DNA of 64,000 nucleotides from Aliihoeflea sp052435735 (GCA_052435735.1 JBQVNB010000006.1:1-64000); one strand, 5' to 3'. Numbered from the stretch's first letter, positions 44,667-53,717 are shown. Notes: generated from the sequence alone by a model not told the origin. Numbers and translations: made by a program.

Positions 44667-44695
44667 GAAAAAGCCCCGCTGCAAGAGCGGGGCTT
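44667..44695 (-). terminator. Terminator between moxR and the membrane protein gene
   Basis: AAGCCCCGCT (44671-44680) pairs with AGCGGGGCTT (44686-44695). The T-run is on the minus strand, so it mainly ends the 44714-45175 gene but may also stop moxR. Confidence 0.8.
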
Positions 44696-44713
44696 GATCG
44701 GTGTGGGCCGCTG

Positions 44714-45175
44714 TTATTCGGCCGGTTCGGTGGCCGGAGCCTCGTCGGCAGGGGCCGGAGCGGTGTCTTCGGCAGCCGGAGCGGCCGGGGCCGTGTCAGC
44801 CGGAGCCGTCGTTGCCGGAGCTTCAGCCGCCGGAGCCGGGGCGGTCGCGTCGCCGGCGGGTGCCGGTGCCGTCGCGGCGGGCTCCTCGACGGCCGCGCCG
44901 CCGGGATCGACCGCAGTATCCGCGCCGGGCGACCAGTTCATGAACACCAGGAGCGCAACGACGATCGCAGCGGCGACGACGCCGATTACGAGCGCATTGG
45001 AGCCACCGCCCGAGCGGCCGGTATTGTCGACGACGACCGTATCGGAAGGCCGCGCCGCGCCCGTTGCCGGGTCGACATAGCGGGGATCGTTGGCTGCATA
45101 GCGGGGGTCCGCCGGATCGGCGGGGTTCAGCGGATCATGCGCGATGGGATCGCGGTTACGCAGGGGGTCGGCCAT
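44714..45175 (-). CDS. Single-pass membrane protein with Ala/Pro-rich tail, unknown function
   Basis: A 153-residue protein. A polar N-terminal part (1-58) is rich in Asp-Pro repeats (DPLNPADPADPRY, then NDPRYVDP). One transmembrane helix follows (NALVIGVVAAAIVVALLVFM, about 59-78), then a long periplasmic tail of Ala/Pro/Thr/Glu (about 90-153). The tail is low complexity, probably disordered and wall-spanning. No family assigned. The region's skewed composition can raise false frames, but the start has AGGAGCC and the helix is well placed. Confidence 0.7.
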   Translation of the reverse strand: MADPLRNRDPIAHDPLNPADPADPRYAANDPRYVDPATGAARPSDTVVVDNTGRSGGGSNALVIGVVAAAIVVALLVFMNWSPGADTAVDPGGAAVEEPAATAPAPAGDATAPAPAAEAPATTAPADTAPAAPAAEDTAPAPADEAPATEPAE

Positions 45176-45241
45176 GGTTCAGGCTCCTCAAGATGACTTA
45201 TCGGAACCTAAACGTTCACAAGAGCGTGCAGTTCCCGCGGC

Positions 45242-46312
45242 TCAATCGCCGGAGGGGAGCGGGGTGGCGGAATAGCCGGCTTCCTGAAGAAGCGCGACGA
45301 CGCCATCCTCGCCGGGAAGGTGCAGCGCGCCGATGGCGACGAAGGCGCCGCCGGCGTCGAGGAGAGGCTGCATGCGCTCCGTCATCGTCCGGTTGCGGTC
45401 GACGATCACCGACTGCTCGAAGCCGGCAATGGCGATCCCGTCCGAGGCGTCGCCAGGCAGGGCGGCCTGGAAGAAGGGCCAGAACAGCCCCGGCTCACCG
45501 CGCGCGTGGATGACGACCATCGTCTCGATAACGTCATCGATCGTCTCGCCCAGCGCGATCGTCTCGACGAGGGCGCGCATGTGGAAATCGAGCGGCAGGG
45601 CGGCCATCGCACCAAGCTGCTCCGCCGTCGTCTCCAGCCCCTCGATCTCGATTCCCGCCGCCTTGGCGCGGGTGGCAAGCGCGACGTCGAGGATTTCGGC
45701 GCCGGCGGATTTGCGCGCGAGTTCGCAGGTCGGCAGCGTCGCCATCGCGGCGATCATCCACGGCTTCATCTTGTCGACGGCGCCCAGCGAAAGGCCGCGC
45801 TCGTTCATGGCTGCCTCGATGCGCTCGCGATCGGCCTCTTCGAGGAGCGAGGACAATGTGGTCGCGTCGGTGAACATCATCAGCTCGGGGTGCTCGGCCA
45901 TCGTCGCCATGATCGCGGCGGGGTCGAGGATGTCGGTCGTCTCGATGACCAGCGTTTCGGAGACGTCGAAGGCGGCGCTTGCCTTAGCATCGAGTTCGAA
46001 GATGCGCGGATCGGTGACGTGCATGGTGCCGTAGAGATGCGAGACGGCGCCGCCGGGCGCCTCGATCTGCCACAGCATGGCCTCGCCGTTGACCGTCGCG
46101 GCCGAGGCGTCGAGGAGGCGCGCATAGGCAGCCGGGTCGTCGCGCTCCATGATGGCGAGTAGATCGTCGCCGGTGCACACGGTTTCGGCCCGCGCCATCC
46201 ATGTTCCGGCGAAAAGGATGAGCGTGAAGCTTGCGAAGGCGAGCGTCGTCAGCGCGGCGAGGAGGCGCAGCGCGGCATCGGCAAGGCGGTCGGGATCGAG
46301 GCGCATCAACAT
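45242..46312 (-). CDS. TraB/GumN family protein
   Basis: A 356-residue membrane-anchored protein. One N-terminal helix (LLAALTTLAFASFTLILFAGTW), then the TraB/GumN fold. It has HLYGTMHVTDPRIFEL (the GxxH motif), a second half with the repeat-related VAIGALHLPGEDGVVALL, and acidic residues in between. The family is proposed to be metalloprotease-like (TIKI-related); bacterial function is unproven. GumN occurs with polysaccharide genes in Xanthomonas, but none is nearby here. Confidence 0.87.
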   Translation of the reverse strand: MLMRLDPDRLADAALRLLAALTTLAFASFTLILFAGTWMARAETVCTGDDLLAIMERDDPAAYARLLDASAATVNGEAMLWQIEAPGGAVSHLYGTMHVTDPRIFELDAKASAAFDVSETLVIETTDILDPAAIMATMAEHPELMMFTDATTLSSLLEEADRERIEAAMNERGLSLGAVDKMKPWMIAAMATLPTCELARKSAGAEILDVALATRAKAAGIEIEGLETTAEQLGAMAALPLDFHMRALVETIALGETIDDVIETMVVIHARGEPGLFWPFFQAALPGDASDGIAIAGFEQSVIVDRNRTMTERMQPLLDAGGAFVAIGALHLPGEDGVVALLQEAGYSATPLPSGD

Positions 46313-46346
46313 GGCCGGAGCCTAGCTGGGATTTGAGGCGAAATCG

Positions 46347-47297
46347 TTAAGCGGCAGAGCGGCTGCGCGGATGGGCCTTGTCATAGATTTCGAGCAGGCG
46401 TGCGGAATCGACGCCGGTATAGATCTGCGTCGTCGCCAGGCTCGCATGGCCAAGCAGTTCCTGGATCGCGCGCAAATCGCCGCCGCGGGCGAGGAGGTGC
46501 GTCGCGAAGGAATGGCGCAGCGCGTGCGGCGTCGCGGTTTCGGGCAGGTTGAGTGCGGAGCGCATCTTCTTCATCTCGCGCTGGATGATGGCCGGCGCGA
46601 GCGGCCCGCCCTTGGCGCCGCGAAAGAGCGGCTTGGCGGCGTCGAGGTGATAAGGGCAAAGGCGGCGATAGTCTGCGATGGCGGCGAGGGCTGCGGGCAG
46701 GACCGGCACGAGCCGCGTCTTGCCGCCCTTGCCGGTGACGCGCAGCACGGTGTCGGCCGTGGTCGAGAGATCGTCGCCGGTGAGGCCGAGCGCTTCGGAA
46801 ATGCGCAGGCCGCAGGCGTAGAGCAGCGTCAGCACGGCGGCGTTGCGGGCCGCGATCCAGGGTTCTTCGGCAAGCTGGTCGCCTTGCGAGACGACGCGGC
46901 GCGCGTCGGATGCCGTCAGCGGCTTGGGCAGCGATTTTGGCTGTTTCGGCGAGCGCAAGGCCGAAGCGCCGGCGGAATTGACGAGGCCGCGACGCTCCAG
47001 AAATTTCAACAGCGAGCGGATGCCGGCAAGGCCGCGCCCCAGCGTACGCGCGCCTGCGCCATCGCCGCGCCGTGCAGCCAAATAGGCGCGCAGGTCGGCC
47101 GGGCGCAGATCGGCGATGTCGGAAATTGCAGGCGGGGCGCCGAGATGGCCGGTCAGGAACTGGAAAAACTGGCGCGTGTCGCGCTCATAGGCCTCGACCG
47201 TCAAGGCGGCGAGACGGCGCTCGACAGCAAGCGATTTCAGCCACGCCGCGCGGGCATCCTGCAGGTCGGGCCGGGCGATGACGAGGAATTCGGACAT
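46347..47297 (-). CDS. xerC: Tyrosine recombinase XerC-like
   Basis: A 316-residue tyrosine recombinase. The N-terminal SAM-like domain is about 5-105. The catalytic domain has Arg in CGLRISEALGL, Lys in TGKGGKTRLVPV, HALRHSFATHLLARGG (His-x-x-Arg), LGHASLATTQIYT (His and nucleophile Tyr). With a partner XerD it resolves chromosome dimers at dif. XerC and XerD are hard to tell apart by eye; no dif site was seen. Divergent from rimM with 78 nt between them. Confidence 0.9.
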   Translation of the reverse strand: MSEFLVIARPDLQDARAAWLKSLAVERRLAALTVEAYERDTRQFFQFLTGHLGAPPAISDIADLRPADLRAYLAARRGDGAGARTLGRGLAGIRSLLKFLERRGLVNSAGASALRSPKQPKSLPKPLTASDARRVVSQGDQLAEEPWIAARNAAVLTLLYACGLRISEALGLTGDDLSTTADTVLRVTGKGGKTRLVPVLPAALAAIADYRRLCPYHLDAAKPLFRGAKGGPLAPAIIQREMKKMRSALNLPETATPHALRHSFATHLLARGGDLRAIQELLGHASLATTQIYTGVDSARLLEIYDKAHPRSRSAA

Positions 47298-47375
47298 GAC
47301 GTCATCTTCACCGTCCAAGGTTGACAGGCGATGAAGGGCGGCGTTTGAAGCTGACTGACACAGGAAGCGAATGAA

Positions 47376-47915
47376 ATGAGCGACGACCAGCGAGTTCTGA
47401 TGGCGGTGATCGGCGCGCCGCATGGCGTGCGCGGCGAGGTGCGGATCAAGACTTTCACCGGCGATCCGCTGGCGCTCGGCGACTACGGCAAGCTGACCGA
47501 CGCCAAGGGCGCGGCCTACACGATCGCCAATCTGCGCCCAGCGAAGAATGTCGTCGTCGCGCGCATCAAGGAGATCACGACGCGTGAAGCGGCGGAAGCG
47601 GCAAACGGGACGGAGCTCTTCGTTTCGCGAAGCGCGCTGCCGGATGATCTCGGCGAGGACGAGTTCTACCATGCCGACCTGATCGGGCTCGAAGCGGTGG
47701 ACGAGGCCGGCGCAAGGCTCGGGACGGTCAAGACGATGCACGATTTCGGCGCCGGCGACATCATCGAGCTGACGCTTTCGACGGGCGGCACGGCGATGGT
47801 GCCGTTCACCCGCGCGGCGGTGCCGCAGGTTTCGATTGCCGAGCGGCGGATCGTCGTCGACCCGGCGGCGGCAGGCCTGCTGCCCGACGAGGACGAGGAC
47901 GAAGAGCAGCCGTGA
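47376..47915 (+). CDS. rimM: 16S rRNA processing protein RimM
   Basis: A 179-residue assembly factor for the 30S head. RimM N domain (MAVIGAPHGVRGEVRIKTFT), then the PRC-barrel domain (HADLIGLEAVDEAGARLGTV, MVPFTRAAVPQVSI). An acidic tail (DEDEDEEQP) ends the protein. First gene of rimM-trmD-rplS; rpsP, the usual first gene, is absent because xerC lies upstream in the opposite direction. Overlaps trmD by 4 nt. Confidence 0.96.
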   Translation: MSDDQRVLMAVIGAPHGVRGEVRIKTFTGDPLALGDYGKLTDAKGAAYTIANLRPAKNVVVARIKEITTREAAEAANGTELFVSRSALPDDLGEDEFYHADLIGLEAVDEAGARLGTVKTMHDFGAGDIIELTLSTGGTAMVPFTRAAVPQVSIAERRIVVDPAAAGLLPDEDEDEEQP

Positions 47916-48598
47916 CGTTCCGCGCGACGGTCCTGACGCTCTATCCGGAGATGTTTCCCGGCACGCTCGGCCTGTCGCTCGCCGGCCGGGCGCTGGCCGA
48001 GGGCACCTGGTCGCTCGACACGGTACAAATCCGCGACTTCGCTACCGACCGCCATCGCACGGTGGACGACACGCCGGCCGGCGGCGGGGCGGGCATGGTG
48101 CTGAAGGCGGACATCATCGCCAAGGCCGTCGACCATGCCTCGCCGGAAGGCGACGCCCGGCCGCGCCTCCTGATGAGCCCGCGCGGAAAGCCGCTGACGC
48201 AGGCGCGCGTGCGTAACCTCGCCGCCGGGCCGGGTGCGGTGATCCTCTGCGGCCGGTTCGAAGGCGTCGATCAGCGCGTGATCGACGCGCGCGGCCTCGA
48301 GGAGGTCTCGATCGGCGACTACGTATTGTCGGGCGGGGAGATCGCCGCGCAGGTGCTGCTCGACGCCGTCGTGCGGCTTCTGCCGGGCGTCATGGGCAAC
48401 TTGGCGTCGGGCGAGGAGGAAAGCTTCGAGAGCGGCATGCTGGAGCATCCGCACTATACGCGTCCGGCCGAGTTCGAGGGCATGGCGATCCCGGAGGTCT
48501 TGACCTCTGGAAATCACAAGAAGATCGCCGAATGGCGGCGGGCGCAGGCGCTGGAACTGACGCGGGCACGACGGCCGGACCTCTTGGGCGAAAAATGA
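47912..48598 (+). CDS. trmD: tRNA (guanine37-N1)-methyltransferase
   Basis: A 228-residue SPOUT-fold enzyme. Signature stretches are VLTLYPEMFPGTLG, DDTPAGGGAGMV, GRFEGVDQRVID and EVSIGDYVLSGGE, the knotted SAM site. It makes m1G37 in tRNAs and prevents frameshifting. Starts at GTG 47912-47914 within the rimM stop (GTGA), showing translational coupling. Confidence 0.97.
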   Translation: MTFRATVLTLYPEMFPGTLGLSLAGRALAEGTWSLDTVQIRDFATDRHRTVDDTPAGGGAGMVLKADIIAKAVDHASPEGDARPRLLMSPRGKPLTQARVRNLAAGPGAVILCGRFEGVDQRVIDARGLEEVSIGDYVLSGGEIAAQVLLDAVVRLLPGVMGNLASGEEESFESGMLEHPHYTRPAEFEGMAIPEVLTSGNHKKIAEWRRAQALELTRARRPDLLGEK

Positions 48599-48801
48599 CG
48601 CGGCGGGCGTGACAATCGCGCCAAAGCCATGTATGAGCGCGTCGCTGAGCCCGGATTGCGTGTCCGGACCCGTCAAGAATTACTGACCACCGCTCCTGCT
48701 TCCGGCCTTGGCCGGTTCGCATAGCCTGCCGGTCCATCGAGACTGAGAAGGCGAGTGCCGAGCGCTCTGGCTGTTCGAAGAATAAGAAGAGGTTTAGTCC
48801 G

Positions 48802-49323
48802 ATGGACATCATTCGTCAGCTCGAGGCCGAACAGGCCGCCAAGATTGAAGAGAAGCGCAAGCTCCCCGAATTCCAGCCGGGCGATACCGTCCGCGTGCTG
48901 GTCCGCGTCACGGAAGGCACGCGCACCCGCGTGCAGGCCTATGAGGGCGTCTGCATCGCCCGCTCCGGCGCCGGCCTCAACGAGAACTTCACCGTCCGCA
49001 AGATCTCCTATGGCGAAGGCGTGGAGCGTGTGTTCCCGGTCTATTCGCCGATGGTCGAGGGCGTCGAGATCGTCCGCCGCGGCAAGGTGCGTCGCGCCAA
49101 GCTCTATTACCTGCGCGATCGTCGCGGCAAGTCGGCCCGCATCGTCGAGAACACGAGCGTTCGCGCCCGCAAGCTCAACGACGCCGAGCGCGAAGCCGCC
49201 AATGCAGAGAAGGCCCGTATCGAGGCCGAGAAGGTCGCCGCCGCACAGGCGCTCGCCGCCGAGAAGGCCGCAGCCGACAAGGAAGCCGCCGACAAGGCCG
49301 CTGCCGAGGCCGACAACGCATAA
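48802..49323 (+). CDS. rplS: 50S ribosomal protein L19 with C-terminal extension
   Basis: A 173-residue L19. Residues 1-115 are the normal protein (FQPGDTVRVLVRVTEGTRTR, YEGVCIARSGAGLNE, RAKLYYLRDRRGKSARI). Residues about 125-173 form an Ala/Lys/Glu-rich extension with repeated EKA and ADK units, predicted helical. L19 forms the B8 intersubunit bridge. A leader of about 200 nt (48599-48801) without a gene separates it from trmD and may hold its own promoter. Confidence 0.96.
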   Translation: MDIIRQLEAEQAAKIEEKRKLPEFQPGDTVRVLVRVTEGTRTRVQAYEGVCIARSGAGLNENFTVRKISYGEGVERVFPVYSPMVEGVEIVRRGKVRRAKLYYLRDRRGKSARIVENTSVRARKLNDAEREAANAEKARIEAEKVAAAQALAAEKAAADKEAADKAAAEADNA

Positions 49324-49350
49324 GTTTCCTGCCTTTCGGGCAGATCGAGA

Positions 49351-49377
49351 AGGGCGCGGGTTTCCGCGCCCTTTTTC
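49351..49377 (+). terminator. Intrinsic terminator of the rimM-trmD-rplS unit
   Basis: AGGGCGCGG (49351-49359) pairs with CCGCGCCCT (49364-49372), followed by TTTT. Confidence 0.88.
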
Positions 49378-49440
49378 GTTTTGCGGCCGGAAAAACCCGG
49401 CTATGGATGACGACGCCGTCAACCGGACAACGACACACGC

Positions 49441-49944
49441 ATGAGCGACATTCTCGCCGATTTCGGCCATCCGACCTACCTGCCCTTTGGCGTCATCACG
49501 GCCCGGCTGCTCGTCGCCGCGCTGTTCGGGGCGATGATCGGCTTCGAGCGCGAATGGCGCGACCATCCGGCGGGCCTGCGCACGCATATGCTCGTTTCGC
49601 TCGCGGCAGCATCCTTCGCGATCCTCGGCATCGAGATCGTGCATTCCTCGCAGTTCGATGCGGATGCCTCGCGTCTCGATCCGCTGCGCCTGATCGAGGC
49701 GGTGACGGCGGGCGTCGCCTTCCTGGCGGCCGGCACGATCATCTTCGCGCGCGGCAAGGTGAAGGGCCTGACGACCGGCGCGGGGCTCTGGCTCTCCGGC
49801 GCGATCGGGCTCGCGGCCGGGCTCGGCTTCTGGCAGGTGGCCGCGCTGGCGACCGTGCTCGCCATCATCGTGCTCGGCGCGATGCACGTTCTGGAAAAGA
49901 AGGTCGGGCGCATCGACGGCAGGGACGGCCCGCCCGACGACTGA
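49441..49944 (+). CDS. MgtC/SapB family membrane protein
   Basis: A 167-residue protein with about five helices. The MgtC signature is LLVAALFGAMIGFEREWRDH plus GLRTHMLVSLAAASFAILG. MgtC is tied to growth at low magnesium and survival in hosts in intracellular pathogens, probably by modulating ATP synthase. It lacks the C-terminal ACT-like domain of Salmonella MgtC. Single gene after the rplS terminator. Confidence 0.9.
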   Translation: MSDILADFGHPTYLPFGVITARLLVAALFGAMIGFEREWRDHPAGLRTHMLVSLAAASFAILGIEIVHSSQFDADASRLDPLRLIEAVTAGVAFLAAGTIIFARGKVKGLTTGAGLWLSGAIGLAAGLGFWQVAALATVLAIIVLGAMHVLEKKVGRIDGRDGPPDD

Positions 49945-49979
49945 GACGGACAGATTGAAGGCCGGCCGAAAGGCTGGTA

Positions 49980-50108
49980 ATGAAACGGTCCATGGAAAAG
50001 CTCTTCGGGAACCCGGCCTATAAGAGGTTCGTGCTGCAGGATCGCAAGCGCCTGCCGTCCCGTTTCTTCGCCCGGTTTTCCGGCGCGACGGCGAGCCTCG
50101 CGCGCTAG
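49980..50108 (+). CDS. Possible small protein upstream of leuC (42 residues)
   Basis: An ATG at 49980 opens a frame for 42 codons beginning MKRSMEKLFGNPAYKRFVLQ and ending in ARFSGATASLAR. It is very basic and could form an amphipathic helix. AAAGG lies 8 nt upstream. No family recognised, and it has no leucine-codon run, so it is not an obvious leucine attenuator peptide. Kept as a low-confidence gene because it fills an otherwise empty 225-nt gap. Confidence 0.3.
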   Translation: MKRSMEKLFGNPAYKRFVLQDRKRLPSRFFARFSGATASLAR

Positions 50109-50169
50109 GCGCGCACCCCCGCCTTTCGCCATTTTCCGACTGCTTCTTCGACCGAACGGATTCCACGCC

Positions 50170-51582
50170 ATGAGCGCACCGCGTACACTCTACGACAAGA
50201 TCTTCGACGACCACGTCGTCGACCGCCAGGATGACGGCACCTGCCTCCTCTATATCGACCGCCATCTCGTGCATGAGGTGACCAGCCCGCAGGCCTTCGA
50301 AGGGCTGCGCATGGCCGGCCGCAAGGTGCGCCATCCCGAGCGCACGCTGGCCGTCGTCGATCACAACGTGCCGACCTCGCCCGACCGCAAGCTCGGCATC
50401 AACCGGAACGAGGAAAGCCGCATCCAGATCGAGGCGCTGGCGAAGAACGCGGCCGATTTCGGCGTCGAATATTACGACGCCGCCGACATCCGCCAAGGCA
50501 TCGTCCACATCATCGGGCCGGAGCAGGGCTTTACCCTGCCGGGCATGACGATCGTCTGCGGCGACAGCCACACCTCGACCCATGGCGCGTTCGGCGCGCT
50601 CGCCCACGGCATTGGCACCTCAGAGGTCGAGCACGTGCTCGCCACGCAAACGCTGATCCAGAAGAAGGCGAAGAACATGCTGGTGCGCGTCGACGGGCAA
50701 CTGCCCCAAGGCGTCACCGCCAAGGACATCATCCTCGCCATCATCGGCGAGATCGGCACCGCTGGCGGCACCGGCTACGTCATCGAATATGCCGGCGAGG
50801 CGATCCGCGCGCTGTCGATGGAAGGGCGCATGACGATCTGCAACATGTCGATCGAAGGCGGCGCCCGCGCCGGCCTGATCGCGCCCGACGAGACCACCTT
50901 CGCCTATGTGAAGGACAAGCCGCGCGCGCCGAAGGGCAAGGCGTGGGAGATGGCGCTCGACTACTGGAAGACGCTGAACTCGGACAAGGGCGCGCATTAC
51001 GACAAGGTCGTCGTGCTCGACGCAGCCAACCTGCCGCCGATCGTCTCCTGGGGCTCCTCGCCCGAGGACGTGGTCTCGGTGATGGGCGAAGTGCCGGACC
51101 CGGCCGCGATCACGGACGAGAACAAGCGCACCTCCAAGCAGCGCGCGCTCGACTATATGGGCCTGAAGCCGGGCACCAGGATCACCGACATCGCCATCGA
51201 CCGCGTCTTCATCGGCTCGTGCACCAATGGCCGGATCGAGGATCTGCGTGCGGCCGCCGCCGTCATCGAAGGACGCAAGGTCGCGGCGACCGTCGACGCC
51301 ATGGTCGTTCCGGGCTCGGGGCTCGTGAAGCAGCAGGCGGAAGAAGAAGGTCTCGACAGGATCTTCATCGAAGCCGGCTTCGACTGGCGCGAGCCGGGCT
51401 GCTCCATGTGCCTGGCGATGAACGACGACCGCCTCAAGCCGCAGGAACGCTGCGCTTCGACCTCGAACCGCAATTTCGAAGGTCGGCAGGGCTTCAAGGG
51501 CCGCACCCATCTCGTCTCGCCGGCCATGGCTGCGGCGGCTGCGATCGCGGGTCATTTCGTCGACATCCGCGAGTGGAAATAG
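50170..51582 (+). CDS. leuC: 3-isopropylmalate dehydratase large subunit
   Basis: A 470-residue aconitase-superfamily enzyme in leucine biosynthesis. Iron-sulphur cluster ligands are in VFIGSCTNGRIEDL and EPGCSMCLAMNDD, and substrate-site motifs are VCGDSHTSTHGAFGAL and ASTSNRNFEGRQG. It works with LeuD, which is not in the window. Good start at MSAPRTLYDKIFDDHVV. The following gene has its own start 87 nt on. Confidence 0.97.
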   Translation: MSAPRTLYDKIFDDHVVDRQDDGTCLLYIDRHLVHEVTSPQAFEGLRMAGRKVRHPERTLAVVDHNVPTSPDRKLGINRNEESRIQIEALAKNAADFGVEYYDAADIRQGIVHIIGPEQGFTLPGMTIVCGDSHTSTHGAFGALAHGIGTSEVEHVLATQTLIQKKAKNMLVRVDGQLPQGVTAKDIILAIIGEIGTAGGTGYVIEYAGEAIRALSMEGRMTICNMSIEGGARAGLIAPDETTFAYVKDKPRAPKGKAWEMALDYWKTLNSDKGAHYDKVVVLDAANLPPIVSWGSSPEDVVSVMGEVPDPAAITDENKRTSKQRALDYMGLKPGTRITDIAIDRVFIGSCTNGRIEDLRAAAAVIEGRKVAATVDAMVVPGSGLVKQQAEEEGLDRIFIEAGFDWREPGCSMCLAMNDDRLKPQERCASTSNRNFEGRQGFKGRTHLVSPAMAAAAAIAGHFVDIREWK

Positions 51583-51669
51583 GGTGCAGAACCGGGTCGA
51601 AACGTCGCCTGACGCTGCGCCCGGTTAACGGCTTGTTCGGCTTTCGCGCCTAGCTTCGGCGAAGGTTGG

Positions 51670-52893
51670 GTGGGGCCGGCGGTCTTGGATTCATCTTTGT
51701 TCATTGCGCTGATCATACCGACGCTCAGCGGTATCTTCTCGGCGGCGCTTTTCCTGCTCGCACGGCATCAGGCGGACCGCGTCGTCGAACGCGCGGCCTG
51801 GTCCTATGCCGGCTTCGCCATCGGCATGTCGCTCCAGTATTTCGAGCCGTTCGGTTTCGAACTGTCGCGGTTCTTGTCGAACGCGATCTTCCTTGGAAGC
51901 ATGGTGCTTTTGTCGACCGCGCTGATGGCGCGGCATGGCAGGCGCGCGCCGTTGGGCGCGATGTGCGCAATCACGGCAATCTCGCTGACAGTGCTCGCCG
52001 CCGGTCTCGTCGGAGAGCCGAACCTTGCGCTGCGGGTCGCGGCGGCCAGCCTTGGGTTCGCCGCCGTTTCTGCATTGCTGGCGTATAAATTATGGCGGGC
52101 CGGCGCGCAGACGCTCGTCGATCGACTTCTGCTCGGATCGGTCGCTTTCATTTCAGCCGGATCGGTCATCCGGCCGGCAGTGATCTACCTGCTGCAGGGT
52201 GGGCTCGGCACCGAACAACTGTTCTTCCAGTCGCTCTACTGGCTGTCGCTGGTCCTGTCTGCGGTGTTCTTCCTGTCGGTCATCGCGCTGACGCTCATTT
52301 CCTCCGCCTCGCTCGATACGATCGAGGCGCTGCGAACCGAGGCGGGCACCGACATGCTGTCGGGCGTGCTCAACCGGCGCGGCTTCGAGCAGGGTGCGAT
52401 CCGGCTCATCCGCAAGGCCGAGCGGCAGGGCCAGCCGGTCTCGCTGGTTCTGGCCGATCTCGATCATTTCAAGCAGGTCAACGACCATTTCGGCCATGCC
52501 TGTGGCGACGCGGCGATCCGTCAGTTCGCCGCGTGCCTTGCTGCGCGGGCGGGAGCGGATGCGGTGGTCGGCCGGATGGGCGGAGAGGAATTCGCCATTT
52601 TGGCGAGCGGCACGACCGCCCAGGCGGGACGGTTGATGGCGGAGGGCATGCGGATGGGATTGTCCGTCTGCGAACTCGACTTCATGCCCGCCGGCAGGCG
52701 GCTGACCGCCAGCTTCGGCGTCGCGCAGCGCGTGCCGTCCGACACGCTCGCCAGCCTGATCGACCGTGCCGACCAGGCGCTCTACGCGGCCAAGGCGGCA
52801 GGTCGCGACCGCGTTCGCGTGTCAGCGGAAGCCGAAGAGGAGCGCGACGGCGACGAGGTGGCGGCGCCCCTTCGCGCCGGCCATCGTCACTGA
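51670..52893 (+). CDS. Diguanylate cyclase (GGDEF) with seven or eight membrane helices
   Basis: A 407-residue protein. The N-terminal half (about 1-220) holds several transmembrane helices and no recognised sensor domain. The GGDEF domain (about 230-390) has DMLSGVLNRRGFE, LADLDHFKQVND and an intact active site GRMGGEEF (GGEEF at 304-308). The inhibitory I-site is absent: AGAD occupies the position of RxxD. Starts at GTG 51670-51672 with GAAGG upstream. Predicted to make c-di-GMP. Converges on the ClpP-like gene with a 7-nt overlap. Confidence 0.9.
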   Translation: MGPAVLDSSLFIALIIPTLSGIFSAALFLLARHQADRVVERAAWSYAGFAIGMSLQYFEPFGFELSRFLSNAIFLGSMVLLSTALMARHGRRAPLGAMCAITAISLTVLAAGLVGEPNLALRVAAASLGFAAVSALLAYKLWRAGAQTLVDRLLLGSVAFISAGSVIRPAVIYLLQGGLGTEQLFFQSLYWLSLVLSAVFFLSVIALTLISSASLDTIEALRTEAGTDMLSGVLNRRGFEQGAIRLIRKAERQGQPVSLVLADLDHFKQVNDHFGHACGDAAIRQFAACLAARAGADAVVGRMGGEEFAILASGTTAQAGRLMAEGMRMGLSVCELDFMPAGRRLTASFGVAQRVPSDTLASLIDRADQALYAAKAAGRDRVRVSAEAEEERDGDEVAAPLRAGHRH

Positions 52894-53717
52894 AGACGAG
52901 CCATCGGCCCGGTCGATGTGACGAGCTTGTAGCCGGCCATTTCCTCGGCCGACAGATAGTAGAGCGCGCGCGGCGGCGTATCGAGCGCGTGCAGCCACAT
53001 GGCCGGATCGACGCCCATTTCCGACAGATAGCGCGAGATGCGCGCGGCGGTGACCTGCGCGTCCGACATCGCCTGCTCGGGCCCGGGCAGGCTGGACGTG
53101 CCGGCATAGAACTGATGCAGGCCGATCGCAGCCTTGTCGCCGACCGTGCGGGTGGTGCCGCCGGCGAAGACCAGCGGGCAGGACGAGGCGCACAGCGCGC
53201 CGTCCGGCACGAGGGTCGCCAGATCGCGCTCGCGGATCATGCGCGCCATCGCCATCGCATCCTCGAGCGAGCCGCCGGGCGAGTTGAGCGAGACGGTCTG
53301 GACATATTCGCCGCGCGCATCGAGTTCGGCGGCAAGGCGCGCAGAGGAGCCGACATCGATCGAGCCGGTCGCGGCAAGGACGCCGCCGGGCTTCAGCTCG
53401 AACCGGACGGCATCCTTCAGAAGCGTCTCGTCGGTCTGGACGTTCTCGCGCGGGTCCTGCGAGCCGGAAGACGAACCATCGGTCTCGACCGCGGGTGGCA
53501 GGATCGGCTCGGTGACGTGCACGGACGCCTGGTCGGACGGCCACAACCCGCCGGCCTGTTGGCGCAGTTCATAGAGGTCGAAGGCGAGGACGCCGACGAC
53601 GCCGGCGAGCATCGCGCCAAAGGTGAAGCGCATGACGTTGCCGTCGTCGACGCGATCGACGAGCCGGGCGAAGCGGCCCTGCGGTGCGGTGTTGGAATGG
53701 TGCGCGTGGTCGGTCAT
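52887..53717 (-). CDS. Membrane-anchored ClpP/crotonase-fold protease-like protein
   Basis: A 276-residue protein with a short cytoplasmic N-terminus, one helix (TFGAMLAGVVGVLAFDLYEL), a Ser/Pro-rich linker and a periplasmic ClpP-like domain (about 105-240). The domain contains VSLNSPGGSLEDAMAMARMI (oxyanion-hole loop) and a probable nucleophile Ser in ALCASSCPLVFAGG, then KAAIGLHQFYAG (possible His). This matches the COG3904-like periplasmic proteins of alphaproteobacteria. Substrate unknown. Its ATG overlaps the stop of the upstream membrane-protein gene (ATGA), so the two probably work together. Confidence 0.8.
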   Translation of the reverse strand: MTDHAHHSNTAPQGRFARLVDRVDDGNVMRFTFGAMLAGVVGVLAFDLYELRQQAGGLWPSDQASVHVTEPILPPAVETDGSSSGSQDPRENVQTDETLLKDAVRFELKPGGVLAATGSIDVGSSARLAAELDARGEYVQTVSLNSPGGSLEDAMAMARMIRERDLATLVPDGALCASSCPLVFAGGTTRTVGDKAAIGLHQFYAGTSSLPGPEQAMSDAQVTAARISRYLSEMGVDPAMWLHALDTPPRALYYLSAEEMAGYKLVTSTGPMARLQ

